A DNA stretch of 64,000 bases, taken from NCBI GenBank assembly GCA_037954665.1, contig JBBMOL010000037.1, positions 1 to 64,000 of the forward strand, in the 5' to 3' direction. Position 1 is the stretch's first letter, and each line of letters opens with the position of its first letter. Under the pieces are notes generated by a model that saw only the letters and a program-made list of their open reading frames with translations, made no database searches and was not told where the DNA came from. This document shows, piece by piece, positions 44,929-55,828 of the stretch. The translations under genes and the position numbers were made by a program. Origin of the DNA: Laguncularia racemosa (lineage: Eukaryota; Streptophyta; Magnoliopsida; Myrtales; Combretaceae).

Positions 44929-45351
44929 AATGAGCATATTTTGAAGTGCACGGGAGGGCACACCATGACGTATTCCCCTTTTGTATTACAAAGTCAATTT
45001 AGACGCCCTCTGGCATGTGTGAGAAACCGGATACACCACTAGTGTACCCGGTTGTGCAGATCAAAGTACATACCTGTCATCACTTCATCTTGCATTCCCT
45101 TGAAAAGGTCTCCCATCCTGAATTTCCCCACACTTAGAGCTTAAAAGAAGCTCTATTAAGGTGACTTTCAGAGAATCCAAACTTAGTTAGCCCCTCTGTA
45201 GCTTGCTGTCCTGCAAAAGTTACTCCAAAACAACAGATGATAATAAAGAAAAAAAAAAGAAAAGAAAAAAACTTACCTAAGCAACATGGGTTGCCTCCCA
45301 AGAAGCGTTGTTGTTTAACGTCGTTAGCTTGACGTAATGAACCGGTAGAGC
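44929..45351 (-). other. Athila G sequence just after pol
   Basis: Includes a third PPT-like 13-mer at 45124-45136. It also has the conserved block around 45280-45340 (minus strand cttcttgggaggcaaccca), typical of Athila immediately after the pol stop. Confidence 0.65.
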
Positions 45352-45966
45352 TCAAATGGAGATGAGAATGAGGTTCAGCTCCTCCTTTTCTTCCAAAACT
45401 GTTTGGTCCCCAAAGTAATGCTTAAGCCTTTGACCATTCACCTTGAAAATGCCTTTCTTGGAGATTTTATAACCTAAAACAATACCTTCTTTCGCCATAA
45501 AATGACACTTCTCCCAATTTAGAACCAGGTTAGTGTCTTCACAACGTTGCAACACTAACTCAAGATGGTGTAGACACTCATCAAAAGAATTCTCGAAAAC
45601 AGAAAAATCATCCATGTATACTTCCATCTTGTCTCCTACCATATCCTCAAAAATAGCCATCATGCATCGCCAAAAGGTGGCTGGAGCGTTGCATAATCCG
45701 AAAGGCATGTGTCGATAAGCAAAGGTCCCAAAAGGGCATGTGAATGTCGTCTTTTCCTGGTCTTCAGGTGCGATAGGAGTTTGAAAATATCCAAACATCT
45801 CATCGAGGAAACAGTAATATGCATGACCAGCTAACCTTTCAAGCATTCGGTCCATAAATGGAAGAGGAAAATGATCCTTTCGAGTTGCATCATTTAGCTT
45901 GCGGTAATCTATACAAACTCTCCATCCAGTGATAGTTCTCATCGAGATGAGTTCATTTTTTTTCAT
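45352..45966 (-). pseudogene. Athila reverse transcriptase joined to integrase C-terminal end
   Basis: 204 residues: GWRVCIDYRKLNDATRKDHFPLPFMDRML, YCFLDEMFGYFQTPIAPEDQEKTTF, MPFGLCNAPATFWRCM, catalytic YMDDFSVF, then VLGYKISKKGI. At that point (about 45447) it passes into FKVNGQRLKHYFG, which in full Athila elements ends Pol after integrase. RNase H and the integrase catalytic core are therefore deleted. An eight-A run at ~45958 puts the upstream part in another frame. RT motifs are present, but YCFLDEMFG replaces the usual YSG. Confidence 0.83.
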
Positions 45967-46243
45967 TCGGTACTACTGTCATGCCTCCTTTCTTCGGAAC
46001 TACTTGAATGGGGCTCACCCATGAGCTATCAGAAATCGGGTAGATCATTCCTTCATCAAGCAATTTGATGACTTCCTTTTTTACAACATCTCTCATATTT
46101 GGATTAAGTCGGCGCTGCGGTTGTACCACTGGCTTGACACAATCTTCCATCAAAATTTTGTGTGTACAAAACGATGGGCTAATCCCCTTTATATCTGCAA
46201 TTTTCCATGCAATTGCTTTCTTGTGTTGCCCTAGGACATGCAA
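45953..46243 (-). pseudogene. Athila RT N-terminal segment
   Basis: HKKAIAWKIADIKGISPSFCTHKI, then NPNMRDVVKKEVIKLLDEGMIYPISDSSWVSPIQVVPKKGG. This is the usual start of Athila RT. It is frameshifted relative to both neighbours (near 46240 and 45958). Confidence 0.83.
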
Positions 46244-47293
46244 TAACCTTGCTGATCTCGATCCAGATTTGATGCAATTATGACTGGAAGTTTGGAATCT
46301 TCTTCCAAAAATGCATATTGAAGGTAGTCTGGCAGTTGTTTCAATTCTAGCTCAGGTGGTTCCTCAATTGAAGGTTTCGATCTCTGAATGGTGGATCTAT
46401 TCATACCTTCAAAGCTTCTTTCTTCTCTCAACTCAGGATTATTATTAAGCTGATTGACAACTGCTCTAATCGCCATATTTTCAGGTTGCTCTTTCTCCCC
46501 ATTCATCAAACACAATTCCAACGCATCACCAATCAATAGGTCTTGCAATGAATCCGAAACTGCGAAGTCGAGGTAGTCGATTGCATAGCATGTATCATCA
46601 TGGTGTAGGCTTTGTTTAAGGACGTCAGGCATTTTCACTATGACCTCTTCATTTCCCACTCTCAACACTAACTTCCCATCCCCAACATCAATTATGGCTC
46701 TAGCAGTAGCTAAAAATGGCCTCCCCAATATAAGAGGGACCTCCACATCTGCTTCCATGTCAAGGATGACGAAATCTGCCAGGAAGATGAAGTCCTGCAC
46801 CTTCACTAATACATCTTTAACTACTCCTCTCGGGAATTTGACTAATCGATCGGCTAATTGAAGACTCATTTTGGTCGGTTTCGGCTCTCCAATACCCAAT
46901 TTCTGGAACATCTTGTATGGCATCAAATTAATGCTGGCTCCCAAATCAGCCAATGCCCGTTCTTCAGATAAATTCCCTATCAGGCAAGGGATGGTAAAGC
47001 TCCCAGGATCTTTTAACTTCTTTTGGAGTTTATTCTGAATTACCGCGGAGCATTCTCCTCCTAAAGTAACAGTGGAGAACTCTTCAAGTTTCCTTTTGTT
47101 CGATAGCAACTCTTTCAAAAGTTTTGCATATCGTGGCATTTGTGATAATGCCTCAACCAGTGGAAGGTTGATATGCAATTGCTTGAATATCTCTAAAAAT
47201 CTGCCATAGTGCTCATCTATTCTGTCCTTCTTGAGTCGTGCTGGATAAGGAACATTGGGCTTGTATTCTGGGATTAATGGAGGTGATGATTTC
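46231..47293 (-). pseudogene. Athila aspartic protease region (3' of LTR P)
   Basis: The frame after the LTR P insertion contains RFLEIFKQLHINLPLVEALSQMP, GSFTIPCLIG, the protease active site ALADLGASINLMP (relatives usually have CDLGAS) and VEVPLILGRPFLATA. The apparent Met at 47316 lies inside LTR P and is not the real start. The frame belongs to the gag-pol reading that begins at 49913. Confidence 0.83.
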
Positions 47294-48334
47294 TGATAGG
47301 AATCAAAATCCGACAAGACTTATCATTAGGGCAATAACTAAAGGATTTCGAATCTTGGCGATGAGGACCCATTTTGAGCAAATCGACCCCGGAATTATTT
47401 ATATACTAACCTCTTTTATCTTATTCATGTATTTTATATTCCAACAGGAATACTTATCATGCTTTACAGGGCAATGGACAAACTCACTTAAACTCAGCTT
47501 GTGGGTTATCCATGGACCGACCTGAACCGGCGATGAGCTGGGCCGATGGATCCTATAGAAGACCGACATCATGAAGAGCATTTCTTTTATGTATTTTTCA
47601 TTTTATGAAATATTTTAGTTGTATTTTGGTTTTGGGACACTTTTATTTCTTTGTAACTTTCATTTAGGGTTAGCCACCTTAAAAGTGGCAAACTTGTAAT
47701 TTTGAGCACTTTTAACCCTAGGAGTAGCAAGTATAAATACTTGCTTAAGAGAGGGTTTGAGAGGCTAATCATTTTTGCAGAATATACACCTCTTTTCACG
47801 TGTGAATTAGGGTTCATACCTTGGTTCCAACTCTTATCAATTTCAATTCCAAGACTTGAAATTGTGGCGAGTGCAACATCTTGAAATTGTGAGTTATATC
47901 AATTTCATTTTGTTGTGATTTCTTTTCTTCTCTAGTGTGTTATATCTAGGGTTGAATTGAGATATTTCTTGGTCAGATATACTTTTTGTTATTCACGAAT
48001 TCTTGTGATTATTTGAAGGAATTATCAAATTGATCCAATTCATCTTTGAGGATTTCTTTGATAACGTGTTCTTCATTATTAGAAAAGGGATTGTTTTGTT
48101 ACGGTTTTCTTTTGTCAAATTGAGGCTTCATTTGCGTGGATTATATGAAATTAAAGTGTTGTTGGAAGGCATTTTCATTGAGGTATTCTAATTATATCAT
48201 TGGTTGTTTGAATTTCATCATTTCATCATTAGGGTTCATTTGAAAAGTGTCATTTTTGGATCCGATTTTGCCTTGACTTGAGATAGTTTTTCTTAAGTCT
48301 TTGGATGTGCTTTTAAGTGTGTTTAGGCACATCA
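47294..48334 (+). repeat. Solo LTR P (family 1, 1041 bp) inside Athila gag-pol
   Basis: TGATAGGAATC...GGCACATCA with a perfect target duplication ATTTC (47289-47293 and 48335-48339). It is opposite to Athila. TATA palindrome at 47728-47743, and splice-acceptor-like TACTAAC...CAG at 47404-47447. The LTR-encoded tail DRNQNPTR is readable. Confidence 0.93.
47728..47743 (+). promoter_or_regulatory. Palindromic TATA site (LTR P)
   Basis: CAAGTATAAATACTTG, the intact consensus form. Confidence 0.65.
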
Positions 48335-49913
48335 ATTTCTCTTTAGGTGATTTTTCTGAATGCTTTCCCCCTTCTTTGAGAACTACTTGTTCTTTTGCTG
48401 GTTCAGTCACCCGACTCTCTTCCTCTTGAACCTTTGGTTGTAGTTCCTTACCACTTCGTAATGTGACAGCTTTAACATGTTCTCTAGGGTTGGTTTCCAT
48501 GTTTCCTGGTAGTGAACCTTGAGATCTCTCTGACAGAAGCTTAGGTATCTGACCGACCTAGTTTTCAAGATTGTGTATTGATGCCTCATGATTCCTCAGA
48601 GCCGAGTCTTGATTTTTCAAAATCAAATCTAAGGACTTTTGTCTGTCTTTTGAATCGTTAATGAATTTTGTGAGGAGATCTTCAAGCGGCGGTTTGGAAC
48701 TCTGGACCATTGGCCTCTGATAACCTAGTGGAGGATTCGGATTGCCCTTTTGAATATTACTGTTGTTAGTCCAAGAAAAATTTGGGTGATTTCTCCATCC
48801 TGGGTTATAAGTATTGCTGTATGGATTGTTCTGGGGCCAAATTGGGTTTCCCAAATAATCCACTTGCTCTGTTTGCCCTTCCTCACCACTTGAAGGTTCC
48901 ACAATAACCAACTGATGTTGTGAGACAGCCAACCCGTCGATCTTTCTAGATAAAGCCTCAACTTTGGACATGATAGAAGTAGCCACATCCACTTCAAGAA
49001 TGCCTGCCACCTTCTTTTCTCTGCCCCTACCATGTGACCATTCATAATTATTCGCGGCCATGTCTTCAAAAAGAGTCAAACTTTCTTCAGGAGTTTTATG
49101 GTTCAAGGTGCCACTAGTTGTGGCATCTACTGTTTGTCTCGTTTGATAGTTCAACCCATTATAAAATATTTGAACTTGAAGCCACTCTGGGATCCCATGG
49201 TGTGGGCATTTCCGCATAGAGTCCTTGAATCTTTCCCAGGTTTCATACAACATCTCCATGTCATACTGATGATAAGATTGAATCTCAACTCGAAGTTTAG
49301 CTGTCTTTGAAGGAGGGAAGAATTTGTCCATAAACTTCTTAATCAGACCTTGCCATGTAGTAATGGAGTTCCTTGGTAAAGAATTCAGCCACTGCTTAGC
49401 CTTACCTTTCAAAGAGAATGGGAAGAGCCTGAGGCAGATCGCGTCATCACTAACTCCATTAAATTTGAAGGTATCGTATATCTCCAGAAAGAGTTGGATA
49501 TGCGCATTTGGATCTTCATCCTGTAAACCATCAAATTGAGTATATTGCTGCACCATCTGAATCACGGCAGGCTTAAGTTCAAAATTATTTGCCTCCACTC
49601 GAGGACGGACTATGCTAGAGCTAACGCCTATCAAGTTTGGCCTGGCAAAATCAGAATTGGTTCTAGGTGGCTCATTAACTCAGCCATCTCTATTATCAAC
49701 CAGTTGATGATTCGGGGGATCCACAACAACATTTCCTTGATTCAGCTCTTGAGCACAATTATTGACTTGATCAGCTATTCCTTCCTTCGGTGATTCTCCT
49801 TGAATACTAAATGATGTTGACTCAGTCGAGTGTTGCTTTTTCTGATAACGACGAATAATTTTCTCTAGCTCAGGATTAAAAACAGCAAGTTCCTTGGAGC
49901 GACTTCTGGTCAT
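48335..49913 (-). pseudogene. Athila Gag (element G)
   Basis: ATG at 49913 (MTRSRSKELAVFNPELEK). Stops lie at 49680-49682 and 48558-48560. Between them 358 residues are open with the classic Athila Gag core: DEDPNAHIQLFLEIYDTFKF, RLFPFSLKGKAKQWLNSLP, FMDKFFPPSKTAKLRVEI, YETWERFKDSMRKCPHHGIP and EESLTLFEDMAANNYEW. The C-terminal part (EHVKAVTLRSGKEL) leads to protease and is cut by LTR P. Gag forms the particle; this is the best preserved Athila gene here. Confidence 0.88.
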
Positions 49914-50036
49914 GCACTGTAAACGTAATACAAATCAATTATGAGCTCCAAATTCTCAGGAAGAAAAGGGAAAAAAGATAAGAAAGAAATAAATTGGTTA
50001 AATTAAAAAGTAAAAAGTGTTTCTAATATTGGCGTA
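49914..50036 (-). other. Athila G leader
   Basis: A short noncoding stretch between PBS and gag ATG, purine-rich at 49965-50000. Confidence 0.65.
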
Positions 50037-50054
50037 TCCCTGGCAATGGCGCCA
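50037..50054 (-). other. Primer-binding site, tRNA-Asp type (Athila G)
   Basis: TGGCGCCATTGCCAGGGA on the minus strand, six bases from the LTR. Athila elements typically use a tRNA-Asp-type primer; one or two bases differ from the common form. Confidence 0.85.
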
Positions 50055-50060
50055 AAAACT

Positions 50061-51419
50061 TGATCGTTGCCAATCGTAGTTTTAATAAATTGAATTCTTG
50101 TCCTTAATCCTACTACGAAGCAATAGGCAAGTACACCTATCGTAGCGTAATATAGTGAGTAAGCACAAGGTCGTCCCTCAGAGATACACCAACTACTAGT
50201 ACTAACTCCGTTCCTATTATCTAACCGCCGCTTAGTAATGTTAGTTGAAACTTAATTACTCTAATCTTAAAACTAATAACTCACTAACAACAATGGTTCT
50301 AAAGATTTATCAATTAACAAAAGCAACCTAGATCTTATTCTACTCCTTCTCTATCATGTAATTCATTAGATTTATGAAGATTGGCGTAATTGACTTCTTA
50401 TACTGTCGAATTCTCTAGTCAAGTTAACTACTTTCTCAAGTATATTAACCTATCTAATCCTAGGTTTATCAAATAGGATCTCTCCTTAGTTAATAGCAAC
50501 CTAGAATTGCATAAAGCACATGAATTCGCATCAAAATAATCGATGTAAATAGAAGACTCTTGTTTCCTATCTCTAAAAGAACAATCAAATCTCATTAATT
50601 GCATTAAATCTAATCATAAGAGCAATTTCTCAATTAACTAATATGATATCATGCATAAATTTATATTCCGGATCTATGAATCTAAGAAACAATTGAAGGG
50701 CATGCAATTAATCATAAGAAAGCCAACAACTTCACATTAAAAACCAAATCTTCATCACATGATAGAGAAGTTTCAAATAAAATCTAGATTTAGGGTCTAC
50801 TCCTCCATAAATTGGACAAAAGAAATGCAATTACTGGAAGAATAAATAAAATTCATAGTCACAACCCTTAAAGATAGAATCTTCTTCTTCGTGGGTCTTC
50901 AATCTCCTTTGGAATCGACAGAATCTTCTTTCCCTTGCTGTTATGAGAGTCAGAGCAAATAAAAAATTCGTAACCTTTGTTCTTGGGCAACTAACGGTCT
51001 ATTTATACATGTACCCGGGTTGGATACATACACGAGCGGATACATGAGTAGTGTATCTCATTCTTGCTTCCAAGTGTCCTTATGTGAATATACACGAGCA
51101 AGTACATGGGAGTGTACGTTGGTCGTGTATTTGAAACATCGTTGAACAGCAGCAAAACTTAAATACACAAGCAAAGTACATGGGTGTGTATCTCGCTCGT
51201 ATACTTTCCAGAATTCTTTTCTTCACATATATTGTATCCAATTCCTTCCAAACTTGATCCGACTCTTCAAAACTCCTTCCCTTAGCTCCAAAATACTCTA
51301 GAAGATCCTGAAATTAACATTCATTCCATTAAGCATCCTTTTCTTCAATAAATTATCTAAAAATTCAACAATAAAGCACAATTTCATTACTCTAGATAAG
51401 GGTATTTTGCGACTTATCA
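50061..51419 (-). repeat. 5' LTR of Athila-like element G (1359 bp)
   Basis: TGATCGTTGCC...GCGACTTATCA. Only ~2 percent substitutions from the 3' LTR in the stretches compared by eye, plus an indel in the acacgag repeat zone. Confidence 0.93.
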
Positions 51420-51911
51420 ATAGGAACAAGTATAAATACTTGCTAATTAGGGTTTGTAAGAGACTTTTTTGAATATCTCATTTCTAAAAATTTTTTGCCG
51501 TGGAAAGCTTGCCTCTTTCACGTCTCAAAATCTTATCAATTTCATCCTTAGAATTGTGGTGAGTTGACTTGAGAAGTATTATGAGTAACATCAATTTCTT
51601 CTTAAGTTGCTTCCAATTACTTTTAGTGCGTCATATATATTTGTAATTGGTTGTGTTCTTTTGTTCTTGTTCACTTGTTTAGGGATCTAAATTTTTTTAG
51701 TTGAATTCAATTCCAATTTGATTGGAATTCGGTTCATCTTTGTGTGATCTTTAACATATATTACAATTACAAGTGATCTTCATTATAATTTGTCCTTGTA
51801 GTCATTTGAATTCACGCAATTAAGGTTCATTTAATTGTGGATTTCACACCATCTTGTTGTGGAATTAGAAGTAGATTTGGTGTTCTTGCAATCTCATTGA
51901 AAGGCACATCA
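51420..51911 (+). repeat. LTR I, second part
   Basis: Continues LTR I after the Athila insertion. TATA palindrome at 51427-51442; ends aaggcacatca. Joined length is about 930 bp. Confidence 0.85.
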
Positions 51912-51916
51912 TCATT

Positions 51917-51928
51917 TGGTATCAGAAC
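51917..51928 (+). other. Primer-binding site (element I)
   Basis: TGGTATCAGAAC, one mismatch to the iMet site. Confidence 0.8.
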
Positions 51929-52217
51929 AATTTGTTTCATGTAAATTAGGGTTCACAAGTTACTTGGCATCGCACCATTTTGAGAATTGTTAATTGGTTC
52001 TTCAATTGGTCTTGTGTTCATGTGCTTTGTTCATTTGAGCACTTCATTATGGACTTTTTCTCCTTAAATGAACTCTTGAATGGTTTAGAAAATATCAAAA
52101 ATTGAGCATGAATGGTCGCTACTTGGAGGGTGATTTTCTTTGTTGAAGCAAGGTGGCTATGCGTAGGAGAAGGGGTTGTAGTTTATGGGTGTGCGTTGAT
52201 CCGATTTTTAGAGTGTC
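51929..52217 (+). other. Truncated leader of element I
   Basis: About 290 bases of leader-like sequence, then LTR J begins directly. No coding region. Confidence 0.55.
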
Positions 52218-53118
52218 TGATAGGAATCAAAATCTTATAGGACCTACCACTAGGGTAAGAGCTAAAGGGTTACAAAATGTGGTGATAAGGGTCCTCTTTA
52301 AACAAACCGACCCCGAAAATATTTGTAAACTAACTTCTTTTCTATTACTTATTTGTTGTGAATTCCAGCAGGTATACTTGTGGGTTTTTACAAGGTGATG
52401 GATAAACTCACTAAAGCTCAGCTTGTGGGTTATTCATGGACCGACATAAACTAAAGAAGAACTGGTCCAACAAATTGTTCACTTGAATTAAAGAACCAGC
52501 TACCTGAAAACCATCTTTTGCACTTGTAATTGTCATTATTGAACCAACCATTTTTGTTCATTTTTGGAACTTGTAATTTGTTTTTAGAACCAACCACTTA
52601 GTGGCATATGTGTAATTTTTTGAACATTTTTACCCAAATTGGAGCAAGTATAAATACTTGCTAACTAGGTTTTTTAAGGAGTTTTTGACATTTTGAACAA
52701 AAACACATTGTTGCCATGAGAGAGTGAGTCCTCTTGCTAAAACATACTCTCTTATCAATTTCTAGGAAACTGTAGCGAGTGAGGCTTGAAATTTCTTGTG
52801 AGTTGTATCAAAAACTACTAAGTTACTTCCTTTTTATTACTAGTGTATAATATCTAGTGATAATAGGTTGTATTCCATCTATTTGTTGTTCACACCAATT
52901 AGGGTTCATATTGCTCCAATTTTATAAGATTGAAATTACATGTTATATGTAATTTGATTGGAATTGGAATCCTTTATAATGCTTTTCAATTTAATTCATG
53001 CAATTAAGGTTTATGTTATACTTGGCATCATGCCATTTGTATGTCTAATTGAGCATTTGAGATTGATTAATCATTTAGATTTTGTTTATGTGCTTTGGAT
53101 CATTTTTTAGGCACATCA
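52218..53118 (+). repeat. LTR J (family 1, plus strand, 901 bp)
   Basis: TGATAGGAATC...GGCACATCA. TATA palindrome at 52645-52660; AACTAAC...CAG at ~52330-52376. Followed by a PBS. Confidence 0.87.
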
Positions 53119-53420
53119 TAATTTGGTATCAGAGTACATTATAATTTGCTTGGTTTCACGATAAATTTAGGTTCATAAGGATTAGAGGTTCACACCATTT
53201 GTGGATTTGTTTAATTGATTCTTCAATTGAAATTGTATAATTGCAATCCATCAATTGAAGCACATCATAATTTGGTATTAAAGCAAGTTGTTTCATATAA
53301 TTAGGGTTCAAGTGGCAATTGGAATCATGCCACTTTGTGGAATTTGTTTAGTTGATTCTTTAATCGGCTTTATGTACTTGTAATTAGATCCCTTGAGCAC
53401 ATTGATGTCTTTGAGTGTGT
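53111..53420 (+). repeat. Tandem duplication of LTR end, PBS and leader start
   Basis: The block gcacatcataatttggtat occurs at 53111 and again at ~53269. Each is followed by related leader text (aattagggttca...tcatgcca..., ttgattctt). The first PBS is TGGTATCAGAGT (53124-53135); the second is degraded (tggtattaaagc). Unit about 158 bp. Confidence 0.78.
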
Positions 53421-54024
53421 TGTTTTTTTTAGATAATTCTTGGGGAGTTTTCTAAAAGAATTCTCCAAAAGGAAGGGACTCTCCACGTGCAAAAAAAGAA
53501 ACAGAAAAATAAAAATCTAAGTAGCGTGGCTGATAAGTTTATCCATTGGTCTAAGGCTTTAGTGTTTGGGTAAAGGTATTACACATTGGGTAATAAGTCT
53601 AATCAAATTAGGCAAGTTCTACAATTGAGGTGATAAATATGAAATTTGATTTCTCATTTTGCCACATACCTAATCCTCAATTATCCTTGCAATTAGCTAG
53701 CTTAATTGTAGTTAGTTTTCTAGTCACTTTCCCCATTACATTTCACATCTAAGTTAGCCGGTTGGGGAAAGCTGGTTTAGCGAATTAATTTCTCTTGTTT
53801 CCTTACAATTGAATGGGCTTAAATGGGGCTTAGTTAGGGGAGTTTCTAGATTTAATTTGGGCTTTTAATCTAGTTATTTAGTGGGTGAAATGTTGCCATA
53901 TTTTCCTTCATTCTAATGCCATTAGTGAAGGGTATTTAGGATTCATTTTTCTAATTTTTGTTTTGCCCACTTTGATCATTTGGTAGAGTTAGATTATTCT
54001 TTTTTTTTTTTTTGGTTATTCTCG
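53421..54024. other. Unassigned noncoding DNA
   Basis: About 600 bases without a recognisable frame or LTR text, ending in a 13-14-base T run at 53998-54013. Confidence 0.5.
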
Positions 54025-54612
54025 TGTCGTAGGAATCAAATTCCAACAAGACCAATCACCAGAGCTCAGGCTAAGGGTTTACAAAATCTATCTATGAGGA
54101 TCCTCTATGAACAACTAAACCTTAAGGATGCTAATTTAGTATCTACTTTTGTATCACATAATTGTTGTGCATTCCGACAGGTACATTTATCGATTCTACA
54201 GGATGGCGAATAGAAACACGCTAAGGATCAAATTAGGGACATTCTTAGACTCACATCTAACGATCCACAATGTGTTCAATTGACTTGAGGAACCAGCCAT
54301 TTGATGACCATCTTTTACACTTGTATTTTTCATTATTGAACTGGCTATTTTTGTTCATTTTTAGGACTTATAATTTGTTGTAGAACTGGCCACTTAGTGG
54401 CATATGTGTAATTTTTTGAACATTTTTCCCCTAAGTAAAGCAAGTATAAATACTTGATAACTAGGGTTTGCATAAAGCTTTTGACATTTTGAATAAAAAC
54501 ATCTTGTTGTCGTGAGAGAGAGTGAGACCTTTTGCTAATATATACACTCTTATCAATTTCCAGGAAATTGTGGTGAGTGAGGCCTGGAATTTCTTGTAAG
54601 TAGTATAGAAAA
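54025..54612 (+). repeat. LTR K (family 1, plus strand), truncated
   Basis: Starts tgtcgtaggaatcaaattcc. Translates as RRNQIPTRPITRAQAKGLQ at its start. TATA palindrome at 54441-54456. It breaks at 54612, where oppositely oriented LTR text begins. Confidence 0.8.
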
Positions 54613-54787
54613 TGATGTCCTTAAATCTAAGTATAAGCACACAAAACCAAATTGAAAACTAATTACATAATGTCAATCAAAGTAGTCATCCAATTGCATG
54701 AACCCCCACTACTTATAAACCAAATCCACAAATAGTGATGTGACTAAGATTAAATATCCAAGTATGATAAGCTCTAATACCGAAAGA
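54613..54787 (-). repeat. LTR-end/PBS fragment of a family 1 element
   Basis: Starts TGATGTCCTTAAATC like the outer end of A's LTR. It ends with gctctaatacc (mutated PBS) five to six bases before LTR M. A counterpart, on the other strand, of the duplication at 53111-53420. Confidence 0.6.
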
Positions 54788-55828
54788 TGATATGCCTTAA
54801 ATTGAATTAAAGCATATGCAATCAAACAATTGAATCAACTTCAAAACAAATCCGGTCACAACCCTTACTTTGGCGTGAACCCTAAAATGCCTTTGTAATC
54901 TAATTTGTCGATCAATTAATCTTAACACCAAATGATTATGTGCTCAATGGAATTAAGCACATAGCACAAGATCAAATGAAATTCCATTTATTAAGACTAC
55001 TAAATGGCGTGAATCCCTTATGTGAATGAACTCCATGCAACTAGCAATTCTACACGCAATTGGAAAATTTACATTCAACAAGACAATTTAAGAACCAATT
55101 CCTCTAGATTGAACACAATATAATGATAAAAGGATCCTACAATTGACGTGAAATAAGAACCAAGAACCAACCTTAATCAACACTAGATATTACACACTAG
55201 TTATGAAATGGAAAATCAACTTAAAGGATTGATATTACTCACAATTCCTTTAGTTGCAAACTTGCCACAATTCCAAGAATAAAATTGATAAGAGTCCAAT
55301 GACAATTAGGAAGAACCCTAATTCCTACGAAAATTTGCAACAAATAAGTGTATACTCTTTACTTCCTCTAAACCTTACTTAAGCAAGTATTTATACTTGC
55401 TCCCTTTAGGGTTAAGATAACTAAAAAATTACAACTATGCCACTAAAGGGTGGTCGGTCCTGAAACACAAAATACAACCAAATAAAATGTTCTAAAAGCT
55501 TACCAAATAAATGGTTTAAAGAAAATAACAAATATAAAAATAGTCTTCAACACGCTGATTCTTCAAATCAATTTGTCGGTCCAACTCATCTTTAGTTTCG
55601 GTTGGTTCATGGATAACCTATAAGTTGAGTCTTAGTGAGTTTGTCCATCGCCCTGTAAAGCCCCATAAGTGTGCCTGGTAGAATACATAATACATAAGTA
55701 ATAGAAAAGAGGTTAGTATATAAATAATTCTGAGATCAATTTATTCAAAGAGGACCCTCATCGCCAAGATTTGAAATCTTTTGGCTCTTATCCTAATGAT
55801 AGGTCTTGTAGGATTTTGATTCCTATCA
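54788..55828 (-). repeat. 3' LTR of element M (1041 bp)
   Basis: TGATATGCC...TTCCTATCA. TATA palindrome at 55384-55399. It contains an internal taccaaatgattatgtgctc-like text at ~54930-54955 resembling a PBS/LTR boundary. Confidence 0.85.

Larger units (their letters stand above)
35451..51419 (-). mobile_element. Element G: Athila-like Ty3/gypsy with nested insertions
   Basis: LTRs 35451-36884 and 50061-51419, PBS 50037-50054, with a perfect target duplication ATAGG (35446-35450 and 51420-51424). It inserted into LTR I. After removal of O (37317-42788) and solo LTR P (47294-48334), the minus-strand interior has Athila-type Gag, a protease with DLGAS, and RT. RT is joined directly to the last residues of integrase, so RNase H and nearly all of integrase are missing. 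The sequence after pol (cttcttgggaggcaaccca) is an Athila hallmark. No env-like frame is seen. Confidence 0.92.

Noticed and set aside
44307..44966. Overlapping long open frames on both strands
   Set aside because: Produced by the 66-bp array, whose period is a multiple of three. The translations are repeats of one short string and have no start context or homology.
42789..45351. Athila env-like gene
   Set aside because: No frame longer than about 100 codons and no membrane segment or signal peptide pattern. The longest frames come from the tandem array.
47238..47525. Independent 95-codon gene
   Set aside because: It begins in antisense Athila protease and continues into LTR P. Only the LTR-encoded part belongs to a real (transposon) frame.
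53111..53420. CRISPR-like or satellite array
   Set aside because: Only two diverged units, and these are explained as duplicated LTR end plus PBS.
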